Shown here: in pieces, positions 1 through 10,633 of the stretch | Numbering within the stretch: position 1 is the first letter of the stretch | Layout of the letters: every line of letters starts with the position of its first letter | NCBI RefSeq assembly: GCF_007655135.1 | Contig: NC_045130.1 | Coordinates: 39,180,605 to 39,244,604 of the forward strand | Length of the DNA stretch: 64,000 nt | Source of the DNA: Punica granatum | Lineage: Eukaryota > Streptophyta > Magnoliopsida > Myrtales > Lythraceae | Direction: 5' to 3' | The notes under the pieces: generated by a model | What the model saw: only the letters and a program-made list of their open reading frames with translations | Database searches by the model: none | What the model was told of the DNA's origin: nothing | Position numbers and translations under genes: made by a program

Positions 1-1515
1 ATTGATCATAGAAAACATCAAGTCATTACAGTAGAAGAGCGCGGGGACTCGTCCTAACATATAAACACACCCAGCTCGAAATACAAAACTGTGAATAGGA
101 AAAAAGTGGGAGAGATGGCATAACCACGTATAAGTAAGTGATAAGAAATATACTCATGACTACAAGGAACTGAAAAGGTTCAGACTTGCCATTTGGTGTT
201 AAAGTTCAAAGGCCATCTAAGAAGAACTCGTGACAACTAAAATAGAAACTAATTACCTGGAAAGTTCCTGAAAAGCAAATGATGCTTTGCTTTGAAAGGC
301 CAAAAGAGGATATAAAAGGATAAAGGACAAGTTATGAAGGGGCCCAATCTTTTTGGCAGCATGATCACTGACGGGACCTCAAGCGAAGAGCTTTTTGTGA
401 TTCTTAGTAGGCAACTTTAAGATTTTAATCTTCTCTTTAACCTACCCCATATTACTTTAGCTACTGCAAAACAAAAGAAAAAGGTCCAAAAAGAATCCGT
501 AAAAGTAGCTTAACTCGATATTATGTTATATTATAACTTAGGCCAAATAATGTCCACAAGAAAGATAATCACATTTGCTATTCATATATATATATATATA
601 TATATATATTTGATCAACTTAATCCTAATAAATTCAGGAGCCTTTAATTTGAAATATATATTTAAAAAGATGCTTAGGGGTTGTATGACTGATAAACATG
701 ATTGAGAATTTGAGACCTCTTTCAAAACAGAAATAGTCAAGATGGCTTTGACTTTCAATTCTTACTTAGCATTCGTTATGTGCCCAAATAGAGCCAAACA
801 TGTCAAGGATTCTCCATTAAGTAAAGCATATACTGCTTGGTTGTGTTATCTTCTACAATAACCAAAAAGGAGGAAAATTTCATGCCAAGTAAAGATTTTT
901 ACCCAGGAAAATTTCAAACCAAACCGCAAGTATATGCTTAATACCAAGGAAAATTTCATAAATAGATTTTTACCAAAATCCTAGCCAAATGAATAAGACC
1001 CAAAGGAGGAATTATTGCAAGAGATGGAAAAGCGAAAAAGAACGAGGGGGTAAGGGGACTCCCGAGGATACAGAGAACCCCCGCAGCATCACGTTGATAC
1101 TTAACCACTAACAAACATCTGATCTAACCCTTTTTCCCAGTTCTTAATGATTCCTGCTGCTCTTCGTAAAAATGATTGTCCTGCTGAATCCCCCTTAGTT
1201 ATAGCAGCCAGAGATTTCAAAGTCCTCATTAGCAGTCATCAATTCTTGGCAGTACTAAACCCGACCCTTTGACGATCTCTGTACCCAAAAAAGCCCCAAT
1301 TTTTTGATTTGTTTCAATGCATTTTGTCGTTGATCACTGTACCAAACCAATTGCTCATCAGCCCGTATGAAGGTAAAGCAGTAGAACAGCAGAAATTCAG
1401 TATTCGAACAGCTCTGATCCGAAATTCATGACCATGAGCTAAAAACTGAGAGGAGCAATCGGAATTTCCGAAGAAGAAATATATGGAGGAGACGAGTAAT
1501 ACAGAGGGGGCTGAC
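1..1515 (-). other. probable first intron of the IQD gene (partial)
   Basis: AT-rich sequence following the splice donor of the IQD exon on the minus strand. I looked for the expected next exon, which in this family encodes an Arg/Ala/Leu-rich continuation of the IQ motif ending in LQALVRG, and found nothing resembling it. The rest of the gene is therefore inferred to lie left of the window, making this intron more than 1.5 kb. A TA microsatellite lies near 584-609. Confidence 0.5.
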
Positions 1516-1899
1516 CAGATAACCTCGGAAGGCAGACTGAATCCTCAGAGCCGCCAACTCCTCCACCGACAGAAGAGCATGTGCCCCTCTGGGCCGGGAC
1601 GAGACTGCAGCCCTGCCCCCAGCTCCTCCGCCGCCGCCGCTGGTGAGCCGGACGACCTCAGCGGCAGCCTGGGCGGCTGCGAGGGCGGCCTCAGCGACGG
1701 CGGCGGTGGCGGCGGCCACGGCTATGGCGTGCTTGTTGGCGTCTAAGTAGCCGTAAGAGGCGCCTGGGGCGGCAGCGTCGTTGGTGGGGAGGGGGTGGGT
1801 GAGGCGGGACTCGTCGTTAAGGGATCTGATGAAGCTCCACCTGGGTTCGCCGGAGGATTTCTTCTTGGTGCCGCCGAAGAGTCGCCGGAGGAAGCCCAT
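1516..1899 (-). CDS. IQ-domain (IQD) calmodulin-binding protein, first coding exon
   Basis: The exon encodes 128 residues from an ATG at 1899 and ends in CTG|GTCAGC, a phase-0 donor exactly where IQD genes carry a conserved intron inside the first IQ motif (FRGYL). Visible features are a basic start with RRLFGGTKKK (residues 5-14), an RWSF motif near 20-23, an Ala-rich helix (AVAAATAAVAEAALAAAQAA, about 59-78) followed by EVVRLTS, and the opening IQ motif LRIQSAFRGYL at 118-128. IQD proteins bind calmodulin and act as scaffolds at microtubules, plasma membrane or nucleus; that is family knowledge. The DANKHAIAVAAATA and AAEVVRLTS segments suggest the IQD23/24-like subgroup. The gene is incomplete here. 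The first third is GC-rich with poly-Gly and poly-Ala runs, unlike the AT-rich flanks. Confidence 0.85.
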
Positions 1900-2013
1900 T
1901 GTCTCATTGCATTGATGGGGGCAAACGGGTCTCGCGGGAGAGGCCAGAGAGAGAGCGGTGAACGCCCCCGAGATAGCAGCAACTGCAACTGTAAGTGACT
2001 GAGTAGCAGAGGA

Positions 2014-2039
2014 AGAGAGAGAGAGAGAGAGAGAGAGAG
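2014..2039. repeat. (GA)n microsatellite in the IQD 5' leader region
   Basis: About 13 AG dinucleotides, which read as a CT repeat on the coding strand some 115 bases upstream of the IQD start codon. CT-rich leaders of this sort are common in plant promoters and 5' UTRs. Confidence 0.85.
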
Positions 2040-4436
2040 TGATGATGATACATCACATACAGATATATATCGGAGGACGTTGGGCTGGGGACCAAAGGAC
2101 CGTGAGCGAGGAGTGGAGGCAGACGCGCGGCTCGGAGTGCGTATGAATTATGATACACGCGCCGTCCAACCTCCTCGAGTCCGAGCCATTTTAGGTTGGT
2201 GACAAGTAGCGGCAGCGTGGTCCCTACAAATTTAAATGCTAAGGTAAGGTGGGGAGTTGCGGAGGGAAGGCTGGGAAGCCTTATTTCCTGGACCCGACCC
2301 CGACCCACTGGCTTACGTCGGAGCAGAGTGGACTTGCAGTTCCAGTTCAGCGTCAGCGCAGGTTGACTTATGTAGATGTAATAATAATTGGAATCATATT
2401 AATTTTCGAATATATATAAACCAAAAAGTCTTATAGCCTCATTTACTCTCTTGTGAGTTGCGAGTCTTGTGACATTCTACCATTCCGTCATCTCTTATCA
2501 TTCTCTTGAAATGACACAGAAGCATTTTCAGTTTACAAGAAGAGTATCGTGATTCTGCATCTTTTACATGGCACGGATGGAGTGGTCGACTACGGTAAAT
2601 GGCTCTCAATCTCAATATTTTTGTCCTTTTAACATACAACAATGAACTCAGAAGTAAATTGTCTGCAGCAGCAAGCATGTCATCTTACTTTCATAATCAG
2701 CAATGAAGTATAATGCGTCCATGCGTCATAGGACGACAAGTAAATCGTCTGTTAGAACCTAGTGGGCCTTTAAAGATCAACATTATGAGTCCAGCTATAG
2801 CCCGGCCCAGTACTTCAGATTTTCCGCATTCGGACCGAATTGGTGATCGAGATTTCATCGATGCTTATGTTGGAGGAGGAACCAAGGGAAATTCCATATT
2901 CTCTTCACAAATCTGTTGGATTCGACCTACCCATGGACCAATCTGTAAAGACCGAGCGATAGAGTGCTGGGGCTTTCTTGGTTCGACGGGTATTGAGCGT
3001 CAACTTACTAAATATATTAACACTGTGGATTTTGCATGACTCGAGTCGATGACTTAAACAAAGTGTTGCAGCTCACTGTTGATAAATCGCACCACCTTTA
3101 CGTGTGTGGGAGGTGAGGTGGGCATTAGTTAGATAGATAGATCTTGAAATCGACTTTGTAGATGCTTACACGTAGTTGAATTGCCACAGGCATCAGCGAC
3201 AATTCTGATTGGTAAGTAAAAATTCCAGGAAAAAAACAAAAAAGTACCATATTTTTTATTGACTAGGTAATGCCAGCCCAAGAGGGGAATATACATATAC
3301 ATATATATATATATATACATACATATTTTATATATTGTTATGTTTATATATAATATATGAGCTTTCAGATTGGGTTTGACAGCTTTGTGCAATTATACAT
3401 TTATCTTGCAGAAAGATCCAATGAACGTGATACTAAAATAATCAGTTAGGTTATATATATAATAGCATAGTCAAGCAAAAGTAGGAATTAAAATTGTGTA
3501 TTGCTGCGGGGATGACGCCTACTATTTTGCATGTCCGACATTTGGTATATATCTATATTGACGTGATCAGTTTATCATATCCCATCAAACTATTCGACGT
3601 GGGAGACACTTGATCGTGCCATATATAACTAATGATTCAAAGTTTCGTGTAATTGTACTTTGTGTCTAAGAGGACATAACATATCTGGCCGGGGGGGGGG
3701 GGGGGGGGGGGGGGGGGCCAAAACATGTAACTTAATATGTGTTTTATTTCATGTCAACGGATTCCACTCTCATCCGGATGTCTCGATCACAGATCCATGA
3801 GACATTTGGAACAACAAGAAGAGGAGGAGGAGGAAGCAACGAAGGAACAAGACATAAAAAAAAAAAAAAAAAAAAAAACAGTAGCTCGACAATATTATTC
3901 TCTCAATCCAACTTGTGCTGCTAGTCAAGTATTGTATTCCAGCAATGCTTCCCGTCTGCAACTGATTAAACAAAAACAGAAACGCGACAGTTTGGTTAGA
4001 GAATAGAATTCAACTCAGCATATTATAATTAATTTAATTTTAATGGAAGATTTAATTGGATCTTACAGACCCCATGATCTTCATCTTATAGTACTGACGA
4101 CAACACATTCAATATTTCCATTTCTTTTCACCACTAGTTTACAAGGGTTTAATGTCAATTGGGAATAGTCTCCCCATGATGCTGGTTATTTCAGGTTGCG
4201 TCGTCACTGTGAGTATATTCAGCTCGGACTTTTATCTCGTTTAATCGATAAGTATAGGATGTAAAAGAGAGGAGGAGCCCCAGTTTGGTTGTACAAGACG
4301 GGTGATCTCCGCGTGCTTTGATTAGGAATTCATCTTATCATGGCAGCTTTACTTTTTATTTGAGAATGCAATGAATTTTTTCCGTATGTGAAAATTTTCC
4401 GGTGGGAAACAGGACAGAGAATTCTTTACCGCTGCT
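2040..4436. other. intergenic region, no supported gene
   Basis: IQD upstream region followed by AT-rich spacer. A 108-codon open frame at 2713-3039 has no recognisable motif. Simple repeats include a TA run near 3299-3316, the G homopolymer at 3691-3717 and an A run near 3857-3878. Nothing else is supported. Confidence 0.6.
3691..3717. repeat. 27-base poly(G) homopolymer
   Basis: An uninterrupted run of 27 G in otherwise AT-rich intergenic DNA. Such runs are rare in plant genomes and often mark assembly or polymerase-slippage uncertainty; the exact length should not be trusted. Confidence 0.85.
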
Positions 4437-4727
4437 TTATGCAGTGCAGGAGAGAGGCGGAATCTGGCACTGAGTAGGAAGCCGGGATGCGATCCTGAGG
4501 GTGCTGCAGAGGCAGTCGTGGGAGACTGACTGGAGAGCGTTGCAGCAGTCAGAGGAGGGGGCGGTGGTCGGGGCACCGGGGACCACAAATGGTGCACACA
4601 CGTTGAGGTTGCTCAGCTGGGCTGGGCAGCTCTGGCTCATGGCCTGGTCAATCAGATATCCCTGGATCACAAGCATTGTCGTGATCGCCAGCAGGAACGG
4701 GAGCACAGACTTGGAGTTTGCCATCAA
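4437..4727 (-). CDS. A9/FIL1-type eight-cysteine (lipid-transfer-like) tapetum protein
   Basis: A single-exon gene of 96 residues. Residues 1-31 form a hydrophobic signal peptide (PFLLAITTMLVIQGYL), so the mature protein is secreted. The mature part has a perfect eight-cysteine pattern: Cys34, Cys44, Cys61-Cys62, Cys72-x-Cys74, Cys87, Cys94, the disulphide core of the LTP / 2S albumin / bifunctional inhibitor superfamily. The LSNLNVCAPFVVPGA and SDCCNALQSV stretches match the anther A9/FIL1/MEN-8 subfamily, whose members are expressed in tapetum and stamens. Tapetum expression is inferred from the family and not shown by the sequence. Length is normal and there is no sign of damage. A TATA box lies 104-112 bases upstream of the ATG. 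Confidence 0.9.
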   Translation of the reverse strand: MMANSKSVLPFLLAITTMLVIQGYLIDQAMSQSCPAQLSNLNVCAPFVVPGAPTTAPSSDCCNALQSVSHDCLCSTLRIASRLPTQCQIPPLSCTA

Positions 4728-4830
4728 ATGTTACCAAGAGCCGGCTATTAGGAGCCGGTAATTGTGAGTTCAGCTTAGTTTTGTGGCTTCCGAATGCCTT
4801 GTTATGTATGTTTTGTATTCAGGTGTAGTG

Positions 4831-4839
4831 TTTTTATAG
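4831..4839 (-). promoter_or_regulatory. TATA box of the A9/FIL1-like gene
   Basis: The minus strand reads CTATAAAAA here, about 105 bases upstream of the start codon. That allows a leader of roughly 75 bases, a plausible spacing for a compact tapetum promoter. Confidence 0.6.
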
Positions 4840-5358
4840 TGAAGTTCTGGTGAGAAACGGAATCATTTGCATGAACCATCTAACAATGTTAGGCAGCTCA
4901 TAAAAGATTGTATTGCCTCCAAGTTCGGACGCCAAAATAAAAGAGGTAAAATGAAACTTGAGGCTAACATACTAACTTGTCATTTCCGCAGATGCTGTTG
5001 GACTTTGTTTTCTATCTTATATCGTGTCAACGTGTCGATGAATGTTGAACTGCAGCAGTATAAACTGTTGAGAGGATCAACTTTTATTTCTAACATAATG
5101 TCAATAGTTACAGGTGCTTACGATAGCCAATGACTTTAACCAATCACCGGAACTTCCGAAAGAATAAAAGTGTAGACAGTAATTAATCATCAATGGTTGC
5201 ATGAAAGAATCAGTCAAGTAAAGAAAGAAGAGTATCTTGGGGCAGGCAGAGCATCGAAGTTTCATATGGAGGATGCTTCCTAAACCGGTCCCAAAGCGGC
5301 GAAAAAAAGGGCTATTGGTTATGCCCGCCTTTGTATCTTCAGGTAGTATATTGGTCTT

Positions 5359-8280
5359 TCACGATGCCTCAGATCGGGTATTGTCAGATGGTGCTGGAGC
5401 TGTCCAGTAATTTTTCACAGCAAATAGAAGCTTCTCCCTAATAAGAGGCCCGTCTTCATGGTCAACAATCTGGCTGCTGTAGTTCATCGCCCCGATAATC
5501 TGCTTCACTGTGACCAGAACATCGACGTCGTCTCTGAAAATTATGCTCCCTTCCGGCCTCAGAATCCTATCCATCTCCAGCAAGATGTCCTCCATATCGC
5601 ACCTGTCCCCCGTCCAACGAAAATTGTGCCAAAACATTTCACGATCAGCTCTTTTGTTCTAAAAGATATGCCGCGGATTTATAATGTCAGTTCAACCAGG
5701 GTTTCGATGAGATTATCCTCACTGACGTTATAAGTATTACCTATCTTTGTAGAGCGTAAAGATTGAGTCAGCATGGATGAGGTCGTATGTTCTCGGATAA
5801 GTCGACATGGCCTCACACCTACAACAAAGATGAGTATGATGAATTCACTTGAGAATCCAATATTAATAAACAGCTTTATTCTTTTGAATATCGATAGGAC
5901 TTACCAACTCTGATAAGTTCCGATCAACCCCCTCTCATAGATGACTCCAAGAGTGTTGACCTTGGCCTCAACAGGAACTACATTCATGACCCACACCGGG
6001 TCCTGAACTAAAGCAGCCGCGAACCCACCCAAGTGGGCGTTCATGTCCAGTAGGTTTCTAAACCTTCCGGCTTGGCCTAGCTGGTTGTTCACCCTCTTGT
6101 AATTGGAAACTCTCTTTTCCCAAAGTTCTGAGTCCCTTCGGAACACTTCAGCTGTGATCCCGGGAACGGTTCCTCTGCTGATCCTTGGTGGGATGGCGTG
6201 GAGCCTCTCAGGCCATTTTTGGAGCTCTCCTCCCGCGACTTCCTCACTTGTGGTAACCTCGGGCAAGGTGGTCAAGCAAGTCTCCATGTTCGTGTACCTG
6301 AAGCATGTTGATGAAGGTTAATTATTGCCTGGACTTAATCCAATAAGTCGATCCATACTAGTACCAACATTATCCATACTATTACCAAGATTAACTTCAT
6401 TAGGAAATGGAAAACCAAGAAATTAGTTGACGGAATCATACCATGCCTTATCCGAATCCTGAGCGGGACAGAAAGGCGGACTCTGAGTGAGCTTGCGGTT
6501 GAGTTTACAGTTGATATGACTCTTGGGTTTCTGCCAAATGGCAATATCTTCCTTCTCGATTAATTTGGTCCAGCAAAGGCTTTTTGCTACCTTCTCAATC
6601 CTGTTCTGCTCAGCATTCAGATCATCCTCTGTCCTCTCCCAGCCTTTCCAGTGCTTCTTCCAGTTGATCGGTGGCCCTGACAGGATCCAGTACCCACCGG
6701 GCCTCAAGACTCTATCCACTTCGATAAGATAAGCTCCATCTATTCCACCATTCAAAAAAAGGCAGGGAAATCAGTGAGCAGTCTCACATACTGTCAATCC
6801 AAAAGGTTAAGTTTGATCCTGACACGTACCAAACTGGTCCCATGGGATTAGGCATCGAGAGCAGTGCGCCATGTCGAATGCACGGGATGGGTAAGGAAGT
6901 CTTTTGGAGGCAAGCACTCCGATTAAAGCCGGCACTCCTCGCTCGAGGGCGAACTGAACTTGTGCCTCGTGGGTGTCTCTTGGAGCAAAGGACAATGTTA
7001 GGATGTTTCTTGATAGAAGATAAGCTCCCCAACTAGCAACCTGGTCGTACCAGAATAGTATGATCCGATTAATATTCTAATGGAATTTGCTGATAATGTG
7101 AATCGCAAGCCATAATGGTAGACGAACTATCTAACTCATGAAAATCAATTAAATATAGATAAAATCATTCGTCGCGGAAGTAGTGAGAAATCTATAAGGA
7201 TCGCTGACATTCCCCTATACAATATTTGAAAAGATATTTTCTGAGATATATATGAAACACCACTAATTTAGGAGAAAACCAATTGCAGAGGCAAGAGCTC
7301 ATTGGATACAATCCGAGTCCTACTCTTTAGGATTCTACGATATTGTACCAACTAAACGCGTTTGTGCCTTTCTCACCAGCCTTCACAAACGTCGTACACG
7401 CACATGATCTTTCATATCGAAAATTCATGGGAACAGGATTATCAAATCAAATCTAGCTCGTCTCCTTTGCACATATGTGCTTGATCCAAATTAGATATAA
7501 AGTTTTGTAAACTCGTCATCGTCATGTGGAGATATATAATCATGTCGAGGAGATTAATATTCACATTAAAATTAGGCTTACCCCGCAACCAGTGTCAATG
7601 GCGGTTCTGATAGATCCGCTCTTGAGATCGATCAGCTTCCCGATATTATCAATGTAGGCGTCTGCCCCATTTGGGAACATGGTACCGCCCCCCGGGAACC
7701 GGAACCGGTCCCCCTCGAACTGGATCCAATTCTGGACTGCCTTCTCAACTGTCAGCTCCTTGTGGGGCACATTCGCGTACCACGCTATTTCCCTGCTTGC
7801 TGGCCACGCAAACGGGTTCCTGTAGCCGTACGGAGCTGGGACCCTGCACTTGAGGGTCTCGTTCTTCTCGGGGCAGTGCCTCTCCCGGTATATCAGTCGG
7901 TGTTGGTCAAACCTCTGGGACCGCTTCGCATCCTCGCATGGAGTATACTCACTGTACTCGGCGCCACAAGGCGGGTAGCTCCTGACTACCTCATTGGGGA
8001 ATGGCAAGGCAACATCATCAAGCCGGTGGGTGTGGTTGAAGTCGAGGGCGATGGAGTCCACGCTGCCAGAGCAAGGCTGGCCACCGGCAGCAGAAACATC
8101 GATGGGGCTGAGGCGGCCACCACCATGCTGGGAGGAGCCGAGGAGGTATGATAAGGCGCAGAGGACAAGGACAAAGGCCCAGGTGACGAGGCTGGTACCC
8201 CGGAGGCAAGAAGTGGCAGATGAGGCGGCCTTGGCGGGCTTCGAGATGGCACTATATGGGGCGGCATTCGGGCCGGCCAT
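5359..8280 (-). CDS. PMT15: PMT-type S-adenosylmethionine-dependent methyltransferase (PMT15-18 subgroup)
   Basis: Six exons: 7582-8280, 6830-7040, 6442-6739, 5905-6297, 5741-5818, 5359-5602. All have GT-AG borders and the phases close to 640 residues, normal for the family (about 600-640). Residues 31-48 are a single membrane anchor ([18 protein letters not shown]), giving a type II Golgi protein with a lumenal enzyme domain. Motifs in order: [38 protein letters not shown]; the SAM-binding [16 protein letters not shown] (227-242, split by intron 1); HCSRCLIPW (292-300); [38 protein letters not shown]; and [13 protein letters not shown] near the C terminus. PMT proteins (DUF248) are thought to methylate cell-wall pectin; the substrate of this subgroup is not settled. 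The [12 protein letters not shown]-terminal region places it with PMT15-18. Assignment to PMT15 leans on neighbouring genes (see findings). Confidence 0.93.
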
Positions 8281-8365
8281 GGCTGTGGCTGATCACCAAA
8301 AGATTATCCTAGCTAGGATAGGCTAAGTCTCTTCACAATGAGCAAGCTCTGTATTTAATGGACAG

Positions 8366-8373
8366 ATATATAA
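8366..8373 (-). promoter_or_regulatory. candidate TATA box of the PMT gene
   Basis: The minus strand reads TTATATAT about 86 bases upstream of the PMT start codon. A second AT-rich candidate (ATTAAATA) lies at 8352-8359. Either would fit a short leader. Confidence 0.35.
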
Positions 8374-8949
8374 CGTAAGAGAGGGAGATATTGGATCAAA
8401 GTGGGTGATGGGTTAGTGTGTGAGGGATTGTATTAATTTAATTGTGATTTAGAAGAACAACTGGTGAGAGCGCTAAAAAAAGGGAAGTCTCGAGGAAGAT
8501 ATCTTCATATACACCAACATATATATATGTAATGCCTGATTTGTATTTAAAAATGGAAGGTGGAGGGGGAGGCAATAGCTGTCTAATTGTTGCGAAAGGC
8601 AAGTAATTCATGTATCGAGATTTCGTCCTTCTCATTCCCCATTAGTAAGATTCCGTAAAACAAACCGGGTCGGAAAATTAAAAATTCATATATATTTAGA
8701 TTAGATATTACATGAAGAGTACTGCCCTTCCCGGGCAGCGCCCGTGCACTCCATAGGGTGCAGTCTCCCGAGTTGAGTTGATCCTTGCTAGACAAGATTA
8801 GTACATGTAGATTCGAATCAACGGTGCAAAACTTATATATTATGTAAACAAGTGTTTATAGTCTATGCTTGGTGGAAAAATAATTAGTCCAGTTAATGTG
8901 ATTTGAGAAAGTAGGATATATAATAATAATTTCCATACGGTTTTGCTAA

Positions 8950-9214
8950 TATGACTCTGTGTCACCGTGACACATTTAATACTTTCAATTCAAGCGTTTA
9001 ATACTTCAATTCAAGTGTTTAGTATTTTTAGTAATTGTGATTAGTACAAGTATTTTTTATATCTATTTTCAATTTAAGTGTTTAGTACTACGATTAAAAT
9101 ATTTACTATTTTGTATAATCCGTTACAAATAGTAAAAGTACTAAACAATTTAACTAAAATACTAAATATTTGAACTAAAGTACTAAACATGTCATAGTGA
9201 CACGAAATTATATT
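8950..9214. mobile_element. small inverted-repeat element (MITE-like)
   Basis: The left end (GTGTCACCGTGACAC..TTTAATAC) and the reverse complement of the right end (CGTGTCACTATGACAT..TTTAGTAC) match over about 30 bases. The interior is AT-rich with repeated TTTAGTAC/GTACTAAA motifs in both orientations. No coding content. I could not fix a target-site duplication, so the superfamily is open. Confidence 0.5.
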
Positions 9215-9882
9215 ATAATTTTTAAATTTTCACAAGGAACATAAAGAAAAATATATCTTTGTTTGACCATAATAAATCCATAAATAATTGGGCGTGAGTC
9301 AACTGTATATAGCGACAATTGGAGAGTGGTGCCACAATGAGCCGATCGATCTAGAACTAGAAGACGAACGGTGGGGTGAGAGGGAAGTTTAGTTGACCAC
9401 GGAGCACATGCCCCCAGATTTTTTACTCTCTTTTTTTCTGGTTTTATAATTTACTAACATTATTTTCTTCTTCTTTTTCCCGTCAATCATATTAAAATTT
9501 TTCGTGTTAATAAGATAGAGAGAGCTCAATTTAATTTGTCCCGTCGGTAAACACGACATCCCATAAAATTCTTCAATTGGAGACTCGACGGATAAGATTA
9601 TTTCATTCATCACTTACGAAAAATCTAATTTAGTTAAAAGTATACATTACTTTTCAAAAACTAAATTTATAAATATGTAAAAGTGAGAACATATTTATTA
9701 GGACCCAATTTGTAAAATTTTATTTTAGAGCAAGTACCAAAAAGGGTGGTGGTTACCGTGAACTCGCCACCGCCCCTTCTCCCTCTTCTCATACTTTTTG
9801 ATGACATATAATAGTAATTTTCGTTAGATCTCCAGACCCAAATCTTAACATAAAAGCAAACACTTCGTGAGGATATTTTAAA

Positions 9883-10623
9883 CGGCTAATTACGTAAAAA
9901 GGCACTATCTTTATTTAAAATTTTAATTCTAACACGATCTTTTAAAAATAGCACAGAAAGACACGATCTTTCATTTTTTGTCCCAAATCTAACACACTGT
10001 TAAACATTTCGTCAATTATAACGGTTTTGGTTAACTAGGCATTAACAGTACTACGTGTTATCATATTATTTGATGAGCGAACCCCACGTTTTTTATTTAA
10101 TAAAAATAATGTTGAAAATTTTTTAGAAAAAAGGGAAGGGTCAGGCTGAAACTAAAGAGGAGGGAGGCCAGTAAGCCGGCGATGGTGGCCTTGATTGTAA
10201 CATCACCCTCTCAATCTTGAGTCTCCTTGATTGTGACCCCGATTGCAGCCACCACCCCTCCAATCAGTGTCGGAGGTCATCACAGAGATGGTCGTCGAAC
10301 TTGATTGGAGGGGTGGTGGTCGCAATCGAGGCCACCACCGCCGGTTCCCCTCTTCCCTTCGTCTTCAGTCAACCTTTCCTCTCTCTCTTTTTTTCAAAAA
10401 AAAAATTCAAAATTAGTTTTATTAAATAAAAAATGTAAGATCTACTCATCGAATAATATGGCAACGGGTGACACCGCTAATGCCTAGTTAGAATTGACAG
10501 AATATTTAACAGTGTACTAGATTTGAGACTCAAATAAAATGTTATGCCTTTCTATATATTTTCAAAAGGTCGTGCTAGAATTGAAAATTTGAGCAAAAAT
10601 CGTACATTTTTATGTAATTAGCC
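9883..10623. mobile_element. non-autonomous Mutator-like / foldback element with 10-bp TSD
   Basis: Flanked by the exact direct repeat ATATTTTAAA (9873-9882 and 10624-10633). The ends read CGGCTAATTACGTAAAAA and, inverted, GGCTAATTACATAAAAA. The inverted similarity continues inward for about 250 bases (for example the TCAATTATAACGG / CCGTCAATTCTAACTAGG region), leaving a GC-richer core at about 10140-10380 that is itself partly palindromic. A 9-11-bp TSD with long TIRs is typical of Mutator-like elements. No transposase is present. The short open frames in the core have no recognisable product. Confidence 0.8.
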
Positions 10624-10633
10624 ATATTTTAAA

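Noticed and set aside
2713..3039. 108-codon plus-strand open frame
   Set aside because: No recognisable motif, no supporting splice or promoter context; consistent with chance in a low-stop stretch.
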